Numbered from the stretch's first letter, positions 9,332-17,781 are shown. The stretch: 64,000 bases of DNA from Brumimicrobium sp964585545 (GCA_964585545.1 CAZPDT010000005.1:117551-181550), one strand, 5' to 3'. The notes: generated from the letters alone by a model not told the origin. Made by a program: numbers and translations.

Positions 9332-11644
9332 ATGAGAATATACAATACACTTTTTTTTCTTTTTCTTATATTTTCCCTCTCTTTTGGTCAACAAGGAGAT
9401 GGTGGAAATCCAAACGGTATTACTGTTTTTGAAAAGTCGGGAATAGACATTCCTATATATAAGTTTAAGCGACCCAATGTAAATCTATTAAGGGCAGAGG
9501 ATGCTATTAATGACTCTCTTGTAAATCGTCCTTGGCGATTTGGTTATAATTATTCGACGGCATTAGACCTCAACAACTCTGGGGTATGGAAAACCACAAA
9601 AAACGGCGATCAAATTTGGATGTTAAAAATAACGTGCAAACAAGCAGAGACTATAAATCTTACGTTCACCAATACTTCTATTCCCGACGGCAACAAACTC
9701 TATGTATACAATCCCCAACAAACTTTTGTTTTGGGTGCATTTACCGAGCATCATCTTTACCAAGGTGAATTGGGTTCAGAATTAGTGCCGGGAAATGTGG
9801 TTTATGTAGAATATTATGTGCCCTCCTATAACAGTCAAAATATTGGAAATGTAAACATCTCAACTGTTACTTATGGTTACCGTACGGCAGAAGAATACCA
9901 AGCAAAGATTTTTGGTTCTTCGGGCAGTTGTCAAATGAATGTAAATTGTCCAGACGGGTCTCCATTTAAAGACCAACGAAACAGTGTGGTTATGCTTGTC
10001 GTGGGGAGCAATGGATTTTGTTCAGGGGCTTTAATTAACAACACGCAATTTGATGGGAGACCTTATGTTTTGACAGCCAACCACTGTTACGTTTACAACT
10101 CTAACGCTGCAAGCTGGGTTTTCCGTTTCAATTGGCAAGCTCCGGGTTGTGCAAATCCTGGAAGTTCACCAAGTTTCTTGTCTTTGTCTGGCGCTCAATT
10201 TCGTGCCAGAAGACCCGAATCAGATTTTTGTTTGGTAGAGATTACAGGTGGACTATCAAGTGGTACTGTACCCAATAATTATAATCCTTATTTTGCAGGT
10301 TGGAACAGATCCAATACGCCCCCCAGTTCAAGCTTTTGTATCCACCATCCTATAGGAGACATTAAGAAGATATCTTTTGATGACGATGCACCATCTGTTG
10401 ATCAAGTCACAATAAATGGTGTAACAAGCGACCCTGATGGTGTTTGGAGAGTTGAGTGGGACAGAAACACGGCAGTTGAAAGCGGATCTTCAGGGGGGCC
10501 ACTTTTTAACAATAATGGTCAAATTATTGGTCAATTGTGGGGAGGAAATTCAAATTGTTCAAACAGTGGATCTGGAGGACATGATTTTTATGGACGTATC
10601 CATAATTCATGGCACCCAACAGGCAGTGCAAATGATGGCCAATTGGAGCATTGGCTGGACAGCGCAGGTACATCCGAGACCGAGATTCAGGGTTATGATC
10701 CTTACCTAAATCCTTTAACAACAAATGTTACTGCACTTAGTTTGGAAGGATTTAAAAGCAATCAATGTGGAATTGGTTTTATGCCAAGTGTTAAAATTCA
10801 AAATAAAGGTACTAACACGTTAACTGTTCTGACTATTTATTACACCTATAACAATGAGGATACAGACAGTATAACTTGGACAGGAAATTTAGGTCAATAT
10901 AAAACGGAAACAATACCGCTTCCTGTTTTTCAAAATAAAAATGGAACAAATTACCTATCCGTTGTATTAACTTCACCCAATGGGTTGCTCGATGAAGACC
11001 CATCCGATAATTCGATAAATGCCTCTTTTCATGCAAATTCCGACAAGGTAGGTCTCAATTTTGAGTTTTATATGGGTTGCTTTTCTGATGAGGTTTCGTG
11101 GGAATTAAAAGACGAGGACAATGCAATTAAATACAGTGGTTCCGATTATCCGGTGCCTTCAAATTTTAATTATTTGGTTACAGATCAGTTTTGTCTTTCT
11201 AATGGATGTTATACACTTACTTTAAAAGACAGTTATGGTGATGGTGTTTCAGGTTCAAGTTACAGTAGTTGTGACTATGATGGGAGCATGCACTTGGTTC
11301 AGACGAATGATAACGATACTTTGGCTTTTCTGCCAGAGTCGGCGGCCAACTTCGGTACGGATACTACATTTAGGTTTTGTATTACACAAGGGGTAGACAT
11401 TCCTAAAACCGATGGAGAAATCACGATTTACCCTAATCCTTCAAAGGGTAAATTTAAGGTCCAAATGCATCTTAAGGGAGAAAAAAGAGTGGTTGTGTAT
11501 AACTCATTGGGCAAATCTGTGGCAGAATACAAAACCCAAAAATACATTTTAGAAATTGACAAAGAACAGCTTGCAGCGGGAGTATATATCTTGACAATTT
11601 ATCATGAAACTAAAAATGAAGTTCGAAAAATTATTATTGAATAA
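9332..11644 (+). CDS. T9SS-exported trypsin-like serine endopeptidase (lysyl endopeptidase-like)
   Basis: A secreted S1-fold protease. The signal peptide (residues 1-19, ending SLSFG) is followed by a pro-region of about 190 residues. The catalytic domain shows H251 in TANHC, D298 in ESDFCLVEI and S387 in SGSSGGPLF. Cysteines flanking these (C200, C206, C230, C252, C272, C300) fit the disulfide-rich Achromobacter-protease-I branch. After the protease domain come beta-rich modules, including a segment of calcium-binding appearance (DSYGDGVSGSSYSSCDYDG). A type A T9SS sorting domain closes the protein (IYPNPSKGKFKV ... LAAGVYILTIYH), so it should cross the outer membrane and be released or surface-anchored. 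Length 770 aa. It is monocistronic. Cleavage specificity for lysine is inferred from the family only. Confidence 0.92.
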   Translation: MRIYNTLFFLFLIFSLSFGQQGDGGNPNGITVFEKSGIDIPIYKFKRPNVNLLRAEDAINDSLVNRPWRFGYNYSTALDLNNSGVWKTTKNGDQIWMLKITCKQAETINLTFTNTSIPDGNKLYVYNPQQTFVLGAFTEHHLYQGELGSELVPGNVVYVEYYVPSYNSQNIGNVNISTVTYGYRTAEEYQAKIFGSSGSCQMNVNCPDGSPFKDQRNSVVMLVVGSNGFCSGALINNTQFDGRPYVLTANHCYVYNSNAASWVFRFNWQAPGCANPGSSPSFLSLSGAQFRARRPESDFCLVEITGGLSSGTVPNNYNPYFAGWNRSNTPPSSSFCIHHPIGDIKKISFDDDAPSVDQVTINGVTSDPDGVWRVEWDRNTAVESGSSGGPLFNNNGQIIGQLWGGNSNCSNSGSGGHDFYGRIHNSWHPTGSANDGQLEHWLDSAGTSETEIQGYDPYLNPLTTNVTALSLEGFKSNQCGIGFMPSVKIQNKGTNTLTVLTIYYTYNNEDTDSITWTGNLGQYKTETIPLPVFQNKNGTNYLSVVLTSPNGLLDEDPSDNSINASFHANSDKVGLNFEFYMGCFSDEVSWELKDEDNAIKYSGSDYPVPSNFNYLVTDQFCLSNGCYTLTLKDSYGDGVSGSSYSSCDYDGSMHLVQTNDNDTLAFLPESAANFGTDTTFRFCITQGVDIPKTDGEITIYPNPSKGKFKVQMHLKGEKRVVVYNSLGKSVAEYKTQKYILEIDKEQLAAGVYILTIYHETKNEVRKIIIE

Positions 11645-11678
11645 TGTAGTTTTATGAGGGTTTTATTTTGAGCCCTGC

Positions 11679-11711
11679 TTTGTGTCAATCAAGCAAATAA
11701 CCGTACCTTTG
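11679..11711 (+). promoter_or_regulatory. Bacteroidota-type promoter of hemW
   Basis: TTTG at 11679-11682, then 21 bp, then TACCTTTG at 11704-11711, matching the Bacteroidota -33/-7 consensus TTTG ... TAnnTTTG. The hemW ATG begins only 4 bp after the -7 box, so the transcript would be leaderless or nearly so. Confidence 0.65.
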
Positions 11712-11715
11712 AATT

Positions 11716-12849
11716 ATGGCTGGTATTTATATCCACATTCCTTTTTGTAAACAAAAGTGTACCTATTGTGATTTTCATTTTAGCACCACTTTTTCGGCCT
11801 ATCGCAGCCAAATGATTAATGCCATAATTAAAGAAATTGAAGAACGTAAAGATTACTTAGGAAATGCATTGATCAATACCATTTACTTTGGAGGAGGAAC
11901 ACCTTCGTTATTAGAAAGTGAAGAGTTAGAAGCTATTTTTTCAGCCATCTATAAAAACTATAACTTATCATCTGAAATAGAATTTACGTTAGAGGCCAAT
12001 CCCGATGATATTCATAAGGAATTACTGATTGCATGGAAAAATTTAGGCATTAATCGATTAAGTATTGGTGTTCAATCATTTTTCCAAGAAGATTTAAACT
12101 GGATGAATCGGGCCCACAGTGTTGAAGAAGGCGTAAATGCGGTTCAAATGGCCAAGAAAATGGGTTTCTTTCTTACCGTAGATCTAATTTATGGGCTGCC
12201 CCATCACAACATTGATCATCTCAAACACAACATCAATCAATTGGTCAGTTTAGAAACAGAACATATTTCAGCGTATTGTTTAACTGTGGAGAAAGTTACT
12301 GCGCTGCACTATATGATGAAAAAAGGAGACCTCCCAACAGTTGGAGAAGAAGAGCAAGCTGAACAGTTTGAGTTTTTAGTAAGTGAATTAAAAAAAGCTC
12401 AATATCAGCAATATGAAATTTCAAATTTTGCCAAATCAGGAGCTTATTCTAAACACAATTCAAATTATTGGAGAGGTGTCCCGTATATTGGAATTGGGCC
12501 TTCTGCACATTCATTCAATCTTACTAGTCGGCAGTGGAATGTTGCCAACAACAAAAAATACATTAAAGGATTAATGGAAGGCAATCCTGTTTTTGACCAA
12601 GAAGCTTTAACCCCAACCGAACAATTTAATGAAATTTTATTGACTGGATTAAGAACAAAATGGGGGGTCAATATTCAAGAGTTATATGCCAGACAAAATC
12701 CAACATTGGAGTTTTATGCTACACTTAAAAGGTTTGAAAATAATGAACTTATAATCCAACAACACGATACAATCTTTTTGACAGAAAAAGGAAAACTCCA
12801 GGCCGACTATATTGCATCAATGTTGTTTTTGGAACCTGTTTCTTCTTGA
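11716..12849 (+). CDS. hemW: Radical SAM family heme chaperone HemW
   Basis: HemW transfers heme to respiratory apoproteins and is often mis-annotated as oxygen-independent coproporphyrinogen oxidase. The radical SAM cysteines are C11, C15 and C18 in PFCKQKCTYCDF. This CxxxCxxCDF pattern distinguishes HemW from true HemN. GGGTPSLL, a further SAM-domain motif, lies near residue 57, and the C-terminal third matches a HemN C-terminal domain (EQFNEILLTGLRTKWGV). At 377 aa it has the normal HemW length. The start follows the promoter by only 4 bp, and a later start would delete the beta strand before the cysteines, so ATG 11716 is preferred. Confidence 0.93.
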   Translation: MAGIYIHIPFCKQKCTYCDFHFSTTFSAYRSQMINAIIKEIEERKDYLGNALINTIYFGGGTPSLLESEELEAIFSAIYKNYNLSSEIEFTLEANPDDIHKELLIAWKNLGINRLSIGVQSFFQEDLNWMNRAHSVEEGVNAVQMAKKMGFFLTVDLIYGLPHHNIDHLKHNINQLVSLETEHISAYCLTVEKVTALHYMMKKGDLPTVGEEEQAEQFEFLVSELKKAQYQQYEISNFAKSGAYSKHNSNYWRGVPYIGIGPSAHSFNLTSRQWNVANNKKYIKGLMEGNPVFDQEALTPTEQFNEILLTGLRTKWGVNIQELYARQNPTLEFYATLKRFENNELIIQQHDTIFLTEKGKLQADYIASMLFLEPVSS

Positions 12850-12871
12850 TAATTCTATTATCGCGACAAAT

Positions 12872-12879
12872 TATATTTG
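12872..12879 (+). promoter_or_regulatory. Candidate -7 promoter box
   Basis: TATATTTG matches the Bacteroidota -7 consensus TAnnTTTG and lies 60 bp before the coiled-coil protein start. The upstream -33 element is weak: a TTG at 12846-12848 is 23 bp away, inside the end of hemW. Confidence 0.4.
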
Positions 12880-12939
12880 TTTACATTATATTTTTTGTAT
12901 TTTAGCTATATTATTTACGATTAAAAAACGATACAAATT

Positions 12940-14112
12940 ATGAAAAGAACAAACTTTACTTTAATTACCTCATTAATTCTGGGCGTAATGCTGACCTCAA
13001 TTGCATCGGGTTTTGCAATTGAAAAAAACACAGAAGTATTAGAACAAAATGATGCAACATCTGTTGCCATATCTATAAATGTTGATTATCTCGGCAATCC
13101 AGCCGAAGGAGTTTCTGCTACTCTCATTAGTCAAGGGAGCACTTTGGTTGAAGGAGCAACAGATGCCAAAGGAAGAGTTACTTTAAAAGTTGATGGTTAC
13201 GATGGAAAGGCCGTTGATTTACAATTGAAAAAAGAAGGCTTTCAAACTCAAATATTATCAGGATTGATTTTAAGAGATGGAAGTAAGTATGTGTTTTCTT
13301 TGGTGAAAGGGACAGGAACAATAACTACAGAAGTTACAAACAGTATTGGAGATATTCAAGATAAAAGTGATGCCAATATAGAAAAATCGCAGGAAAATGT
13401 AGAAAAGTATCAAGATAAAAAAGAATCGTATTCACAAACTGCGGATGAAGAGGCACAGAAACAAAAGGAAGCAGAAGCAAAAGCTGCGAAGAAGAAGCAA
13501 GAAGCTGCAGAAGCTGCTGCTGCTGCGGATAAGCTAGAAGATCAAATTTCTGATTCACAGAATCAATCTGAGCAACGTGAAGCACAGGAAAAGCAAAGGC
13601 AACAGCAACTTGAAACGTTAGAAAAACAACAGGCCGAAGAGGCTGCAGCAGCGAAGGCTGAAAAAGCAAAGAAGAAAGCTGAAAAGGATGCAAAAAAAGC
13701 TGAAAAAGAAGCAAAAAAAGCAGCCAAGGAAAAAGAAAAAGCAGCTAAAGAGAAAGAAAAGGCTGCTAAAGAAAAAGCGAAGGCTGAAAAGAAGGCCGCT
13801 AAAGAGGCAAAAAAGCAAAGGAAAGAAGCTGAGAAAGCAAAAAAAGAAGCTGAAAAGGCCGCTAAAGATGCTGAGAAATACAAGAAAAAGCTAAGTAAGC
13901 TTGTTAAAGATCAGGAGAAAATTGATAAAAAGCGTGCTAAACTCAAAAAGAGCCAAGAGAAGTTAGACAAGAAAATCAGCAAAGGAAAGATTGATGCTCA
14001 AAAGGCAAAAGATGAACAAGCCAAAATTAATGAAGGCCATGCCGATCTTGACGAGGACGCTAAAAAAATAAAAGAAAAAATGGATAAACTGAAAAAGAAG
14101 TATAAGAAATAA
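12940..14112 (+). CDS. Secreted CNA-B-like domain plus Lys/Ala/Glu-rich coiled-coil protein
   Basis: A 390-aa protein with three parts. Residues 1-26 are a signal-peptide-like hydrophobic stretch. Residues about 45-125 form a beta-sandwich resembling carboxypeptidase-regulatory/CNA-B domains (YLGNPAEGVSATLI ... TDAKGRVTLKV ... LQLKKEGFQTQILSG). Residues about 140-390 are an extremely Lys/Ala/Glu/Gln-rich coiled coil reminiscent of TolA's helical domain. The same N-terminal domain, with a much shorter coiled coil, is encoded at 29557-30186, so the two are paralogues. A consensus-like -7 box lies upstream and a strong terminator at 14134-14164, so the gene is probably monocistronic. Function unknown; a periplasm-spanning or envelope-tethering role is speculation based on shape. 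Confidence 0.85.
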   Translation: MKRTNFTLITSLILGVMLTSIASGFAIEKNTEVLEQNDATSVAISINVDYLGNPAEGVSATLISQGSTLVEGATDAKGRVTLKVDGYDGKAVDLQLKKEGFQTQILSGLILRDGSKYVFSLVKGTGTITTEVTNSIGDIQDKSDANIEKSQENVEKYQDKKESYSQTADEEAQKQKEAEAKAAKKKQEAAEAAAAADKLEDQISDSQNQSEQREAQEKQRQQQLETLEKQQAEEAAAAKAEKAKKKAEKDAKKAEKEAKKAAKEKEKAAKEKEKAAKEKAKAEKKAAKEAKKQRKEAEKAKKEAEKAAKDAEKYKKKLSKLVKDQEKIDKKRAKLKKSQEKLDKKISKGKIDAQKAKDEQAKINEGHADLDEDAKKIKEKMDKLKKKYKK

Positions 14113-14133
14113 TTGAATATACTAGTATCTTCC

Positions 14134-14164
14134 AAAAGGGTTGCGTAAAAGCAACCCTTTTTTT
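14134..14164 (+). terminator. Intrinsic terminator after the coiled-coil gene
   Basis: A perfect stem AAAAGGGTTGC / GCAACCCTTTT with a 6-nt loop, running into a T tract, 21 bp after the stop codon. Confidence 0.9.
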
Positions 14165-14266
14165 GTGGCCTCCAATTCATTAACCCAAATTTGGGGTTCT
14201 TAAAAGTTGAATGAAACACAATGAAATATTTGTATATCAGACATTTATAAATTTAAAGATCAAGAT

Positions 14267-14303
14267 TGGTGAACCGAGCTTGCGAGCTCAACGCAGTTAA
14301 TAA
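14267..14303 (+). repeat. Dispersed repeat family 1, copy A (core)
   Basis: It carries the core of the family with the best hairpin: GAGCT-TGCG-AGCTC at 14276-14289, a five-base-pair stem. It is nearly identical to the copy at 59555-59591 (minus). Confidence 0.75.
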
Positions 14304-14472
14304 AGTGGATTAGAAAGCTCTTTATTTCCCCACTTATGTGATGGTAAAAGATGAAGTATTGGGACAATTATACAATAAGAACGAAGGAATAATGGATTCA
14401 CTTTTACCTTTAAAGAAGAACTCTCCCATTTGTTTTTAATTCAAAAACTAAAATGAAAATGTTCCGTAACGC

Positions 14473-14823
14473 TTATTTTTTGGTGGATTTTGGAAAGATA
14501 ATTTTAAAATGAACACCTGCTCAACGATCTACTTCTATACTTCCATCAATTTGCTCCACTAGAGATTCAATAAGTTGTAAGCCAAGCGAATCTGCGTTTT
14601 CTATTATGAAGCCATCAGCCAATCCAATACCATTGTCACCCAAAGTCAGATAAACTTGATGATCAACTTCCTTTAAGGTAAGAAATACTTTGCCTTTTTG
14701 CTGATTTGGAAATGCATACTTCACTGTGTTTGTAACAATTTCATTAACAATTAAACCACATGGGATTGCTTGCTGAATATTAAGGTTGAGCTTTGTAGTG
14801 TAGGCAATAACCTCAATTTCCAA
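14473..14823 (-). pseudogene. Remnant of a sensor histidine kinase ATPase domain
   Basis: Only the C-terminal HATPase part of a LytS/HWE-like kinase remains. It reads IPCGLIVNEIVTNTVKYAFP (N box), then DNGIGL and SLGLQLIESLVEQIDG. The frame is open upstream only to a stop near 14857 and has no ATG, so the dimerisation and sensory parts are gone. A TGA at 14521-14523 interrupts the frame after EVDR. Reading through gives AGVHFKIIFPKSTKK, a typical end for this domain, before a TAA at 14473. This is therefore a gene truncated at the 5' end and also carrying a nonsense mutation near its natural C-terminus. A small intact anti-sigma-like ATPase is unlikely given both defects. Confidence 0.75.
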
Positions 14824-14911
14824 TTTAGGATTTTTATTGTACTTTTCATTTTGAATTTATAGTACTTTTGGTTTTTTCGAATATATTTCCATAACTATAT
14901 TTATTTGTCCC

Positions 14912-15070
14912 ATGAAGCGAAAATTTTTCTTATTTCTGGCTAAAGTGAACAAGGCCTTGTTGCCCAGTTTATCAAAAAATAAAGCCGATATAATGAATTT
15001 GTCTATGGTCCAAAAAATTCTATTGGGCTGGCGACTTTGGGTTACTAAAAACAGTTTGCCCTCTGAATAG
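14912..15070 (+). CDS. Conserved small basic protein, 52 aa (copy 1)
   Basis: It encodes a 52-residue basic protein beginning MKRKFFLFLAKVNKALLP and ending WRLWVTKNSLPSE. A second copy at 17539-17691 differs at only 3 of the first 50 residues but at about 23 of 150 nucleotides. Nearly all changes are silent, which shows selection on the protein and makes it a real gene despite its size. Short Flavobacteriia proteins of this pattern (LAKINK-LLPS ... GWR-YVT) are, as I recall, often labelled SsrA-binding protein in genome annotations. I see no SmpB domain here and regard that label as unproven. No known function. Confidence 0.72.
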   Translation: MKRKFFLFLAKVNKALLPSLSKNKADIMNLSMVQKILLGWRLWVTKNSLPSE

Positions 15071-15090
15071 GAATTTGTTTTTGGATTAAC

Positions 15091-15128
15091 CCATATTCCA
15101 AGACAGAGGCACTTTGTAACATAAAATT
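15091..15128 (+). repeat. Dispersed repeat family 2, copy 1
   Basis: The sequence around ATTCCAAGACAGAGGC-ACTTTGTAACATAAAAT recurs at 29186-29220 (plus) and 40077-40112 (minus), and partially at 17758-17781 (minus). It lies 20 bp after the first small-protein gene. Confidence 0.7.
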
Positions 15129-15305
15129 ACTAACAATCCGTAAAAAATGGTTAAAATCTATTCAAAAGATGATGAAAAATTCAAACATCCTAATTGTTTA
15201 ACTATCAGCCGCTTAAATGATTAGTTGGATAGAATGAATAATAAAGCGGGTTAAAACTAAAAAAAAATTCGACTTGACTCGAGTAAATACCTGTTTTAGT
15301 GGTAC

Positions 15306-16118
15306 TTATTTTTTCTGAGATACGGTTTTATTTGGAGAAATCACGTAGTAATTCGTTGTTATAAAGAAGTTTCTAAGGAATGGTATTGCAGCTATTAAAG
15401 CCCAAGCTTTTCTTGGCTTCAATCCAAATTTCACCTCATAGTTTGGATTTATAAAGTAAAACACCCGTTTATCTACAGTATAGTTTTCCCTTTTAATAAT
15501 TCGCTGAAATCTTTCGATGGAAATCCGTGTCTCTTTTACCTCTAATAATCCTATGATTTTTGCCTCTGTTTCACCGAACAATTTTAAAATAAACTTATAG
15601 ATGAAATTCGGAAGAATATGGAAGTAAGGGGTTTTTGACAAAAATTTACTCTTGCACATTTGTTGATGACCACCAAAAGGGTTATACCATGGAGGAAAAC
15701 CAAGAAAGAATTTTGCATCTGGTTTCATGAATCTTTTTACATATTTCATAAATCTCTCTTGTCCATGAATATGTTCCAATACATCTCTAGTAATAATAAT
15801 GTCGAATTGTCCAATATCCTCTGCATTTATATCATATATATCACTAACAATGAACTCAATATTATCACTGTTTTCCATCTTATCGAAATACGTTCTCGCA
15901 TTTTCAATTTTTCCTTTTGACATATCAACTCCTACTATTCGTTTACAGCCTAATTTAACGAAAGGAGATAAATTACCGCCTTCTCCACATCCTATTTCAA
16001 GCACAGATGTATGCTTATCAATTTTTTTCACCTCATCTATAAAGGGTAATACATATTTTGTAACAGTAATTCCTTGTTCATTGAAATACTTTTCTCTATT
16101 TGTATGTCTTTCTTGCAT
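15306..16118 (-). CDS. Class I SAM-dependent methyltransferase
   Basis: A 270-aa protein with a Rossmann-type methyltransferase core. Motif I is VLEIGCGEGGNLSPF near residues 39-53. The acidic residue after strand 2 is in GVDMSKG, and FDIIITRDVLEHI is motif IV of the UbiE/type-11 group. After the core are two roughly hydrophobic stretches (PWYNPFGGHQ; IAAIPFLRNFFITTNYYVI), seen in methyltransferases of surface-glycan or lipid clusters, but no such cluster surrounds it. It sits alone inside the decayed 14-18 kb island. The substrate cannot be predicted. Confidence 0.85.
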   Translation of the reverse strand: MQERHTNREKYFNEQGITVTKYVLPFIDEVKKIDKHTSVLEIGCGEGGNLSPFVKLGCKRIVGVDMSKGKIENARTYFDKMENSDNIEFIVSDIYDINAEDIGQFDIIITRDVLEHIHGQERFMKYVKRFMKPDAKFFLGFPPWYNPFGGHQQMCKSKFLSKTPYFHILPNFIYKFILKLFGETEAKIIGLLEVKETRISIERFQRIIKRENYTVDKRVFYFINPNYEVKFGLKPRKAWALIAAIPFLRNFFITTNYYVISPNKTVSQKK

Positions 16119-16542
16119 GCGTTACTCGGTTAACTTTGTCTAACAGCAGTCTGTTCTAAAATAGCCAAATTATCCCCTAAAAGTAATAAAACTTTATCTT
16201 TTTACAACTTTTCGACCTTCAACTCCTCGAATCGAAAAACTTCACTTTTGTTGTTATAATCTCGGTTATAGAAAATTAAATTTTCAGAAGCGCGCTTTTT
16301 TAGTATACTTTCCACATCATTATATTAATTCATTCAGTAAATAGTGTAAAACACTGATTTACACGCCTAAATCTCAATAAACATGGAGAACAGAACGTTT
16401 GATATTTTCGACTAAAGTAAGGAAATAATTTGCATTTTGATACAAAAAAATTGAAAAACAAAATTACATTTTTGAACGGTTATATAATTAACTGTTTATA
16501 CGTGAAATAGAAAATATTTGAATTGCAACAGAAGAAAAGGAG
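16119..16542. other. Intergenic region, 424 bp
   Basis: AT-rich with no supported gene. I see no clear promoter, terminator or copy of the dispersed repeats. It lies upstream of the methyltransferase and downstream of the broken T9SS gene, both on the minus strand. Confidence 0.5.
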
Positions 16543-17309
16543 TTATTCTTTTATCATCTTTACAGTATTGGAAGAGCCATTATTTAGAGTAACTTTAATA
16601 AAATAAAGTCCACTAGGCAATGTGTTCGCCGAAAAGCTTAATTCTTTTTTCTGGGTGTATTTAGATTGAATCATTTGACCATAGATGTCAATTAAATCAA
16701 TTTGTAGCATCTTTTTATTTGCCTTTATATTTATCTTGTTCTTGCTGGGGTTGGGATATATTTTTATCCCATTGTTATTGATTATTGATGTTTCTAAACC
16801 AGATGTATTACCACATGCTGCCAATTTCATATCAATTTGTTCTAAGAGCGCCCAAGTATAAATATTGTAATCTTTAAAATGATAACCATAATACGCAAAA
16901 AACGACCATATTTAGCCAATAATCCTGCTTGTCCTAGGATACTGGCAGCAACAAAACCATCCGATTGATCACTTAATGGGATGTTTACTCTTGTGGAATA
17001 AGCGCCTATGTCTAACAACAAGGTCGGATGAACAAAAAATACATCGACTCCTGTATTTGTCATCGAATTGTTAACTGTCGGAATTGTAGATGTTGTGTTA
17101 AGGTCTTTGTCTACTACTGCAATGTCTAAATTATAACCGTCAATTAAAGTGCCACTTTTTGCAGGATGAAAAGCCCAATTATCCATATTGTTATAGTCGA
17201 GTTGAGCAAAGACATTTACTTCTGTAACTGTAAATAGAATTAGGGCAATAAATATAATTTTTGTGTTCATTTTAAGCGTATTGTTTTCTATCTGCAATTC
17301 TAAGCACAC
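16543..17309 (-). pseudogene. Broken secreted hydrolase (DUF3089-like) with T9SS sorting domain
   Basis: Two frames together describe one decayed gene. The upstream part (start best at MNTKIIFIALIL, 17270) has a signal peptide and then GVDVFFVHPT and ASILGQAGLLAKYGRF. These resemble the beginning of the DUF3089 lipase-like alpha/beta-hydrolase family. The downstream part, in another frame, reads YGYHFKDYNIYTWAL, similar to the end of that family, and then a type A T9SS sorting domain (GIKIYPNPSKNKINIK ... LPSGLYFIKV). The junction is at or near an A6 run at 16899-16904. The central catalytic region of roughly 150 residues, including the nucleophile motif, is absent, so there is an internal deletion plus a frame change. 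No functional product is expected. Confidence 0.7.
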
Positions 17310-17424
17310 TCATAACAAAAACGTTAGTGTCGGCTCGAAAAAGTCGAGTGTCTGATAAGTGTAATGTAGAAAATAGATCTTTCTTGCAGACACTAGCTAT
17401 ATACAAATATAAGGTATTGTTGCA

Positions 17425-17470
17425 TTTTTTCCTCTATCTCATGATTTAAATTGTGGGATAGAGGAAAAAA
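17425..17470. terminator. Perfect 14-bp dyad, likely bidirectional terminator
   Basis: TTTTTTCCTCTATC at 17425-17438 and its exact complement GATAGAGGAAAAAA at 17457-17470, with an 18-bp loop. The A and T runs at the ends make it a plausible factor-independent terminator in either direction. It separates the minus-strand broken T9SS gene from the plus-strand small gene. Confidence 0.6.
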
Positions 17471-17538
17471 GCACCCGACCCTGCTGTTCATTTTCAATTT
17501 TTTTTTTGAATAAAATATTCTTTATATTCACCAATACA

Positions 17539-17691
17539 ATGAAACGAAAATTTTTCTTTTTTCTCGCTATAGTGAATAAGGCTTTGTTGCCTAGCTTATC
17601 TAAAAATAAAGCAGATATAATGAATTTATCCATGGTTCAAAAACTTTTGTTAGGTTGGCGACTTTGGGTAACCAAGAACAGCTTGCCATAA
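17539..17691 (+). CDS. Conserved small basic protein, 50 aa (copy 2)
   Basis: Paralogue of the gene at 14912-15070. It encodes 50 residues, differing only at L7F, K11I and I36L, and lacks the final two residues. The frame stays open upstream to an ATG at 17506, but the similarity with copy 1 begins exactly at ATG 17539, so that start is chosen. It is strongly basic with an amphipathic N-terminal helix pattern, and no signal peptide or membrane span is certain. The stop codon is followed within 10 bp by repeat family 1 copy E. Function unknown. Confidence 0.72.
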   Translation: MKRKFFFFLAIVNKALLPSLSKNKADIMNLSMVQKLLLGWRLWVTKNSLP

Positions 17692-17697
17692 CCTGAT

Positions 17698-17755
17698 TAT
17701 TAACTTTAGTTCGACGGACTCACTGCATAGTGTTGAGCGTGCAAGCTGTATTCAT
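17698..17755 (-). repeat. Dispersed repeat family 1, copy E
   Basis: On the minus strand it aligns end to end with copies at 9139-9195 and 24294-24350. The hairpin core is weaker here (AGC-TTGCAC-GCT), but the flanking ATGAATACA and AAAGTTAAT are kept. A second small hairpin, CACT-ATGC-AGTG, is visible. Confidence 0.7.
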
Positions 17756-17757
17756 GA

Positions 17758-17781
17758 GACTGTCTTGGAATGCGGGTTAAT
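17758..17781 (-). repeat. Dispersed repeat family 2, partial copy
   Basis: On the minus strand it reads ATTAACCCGCATTCCAAGAC, matching ATTAACCCATATTCCAAGAC just before and into the 15091 copy. It directly abuts repeat family 1 copy E. Confidence 0.55.

Larger units (their letters stand above)
14113..14472. other. Intergenic region with terminator and repeat
   Basis: After the terminator there is a near-palindrome at 14182-14198 (AACCC-AAATTT-GGGGTT) and repeat family 1 copy A at 14267-14303. An open frame of about 32 codons at 14341-14439 begins MVKDEVLGQLYNKNEG. I cannot tie it to any family and do not call it a gene. Confidence 0.5.

Noticed and set aside
13334..13883. Minus-strand frames of 66-126 codons opposite the coiled-coil gene
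   Set aside because: Phe/Ser/Leu-rich complement of Lys/Ala/Glu codons; no start context and no family pattern.
14341..14439. 32-codon plus-strand frame beginning MVKDEVLGQLYNKNEG
   Set aside because: No family recognised and no supporting context; possibly another scrap in the decayed island.
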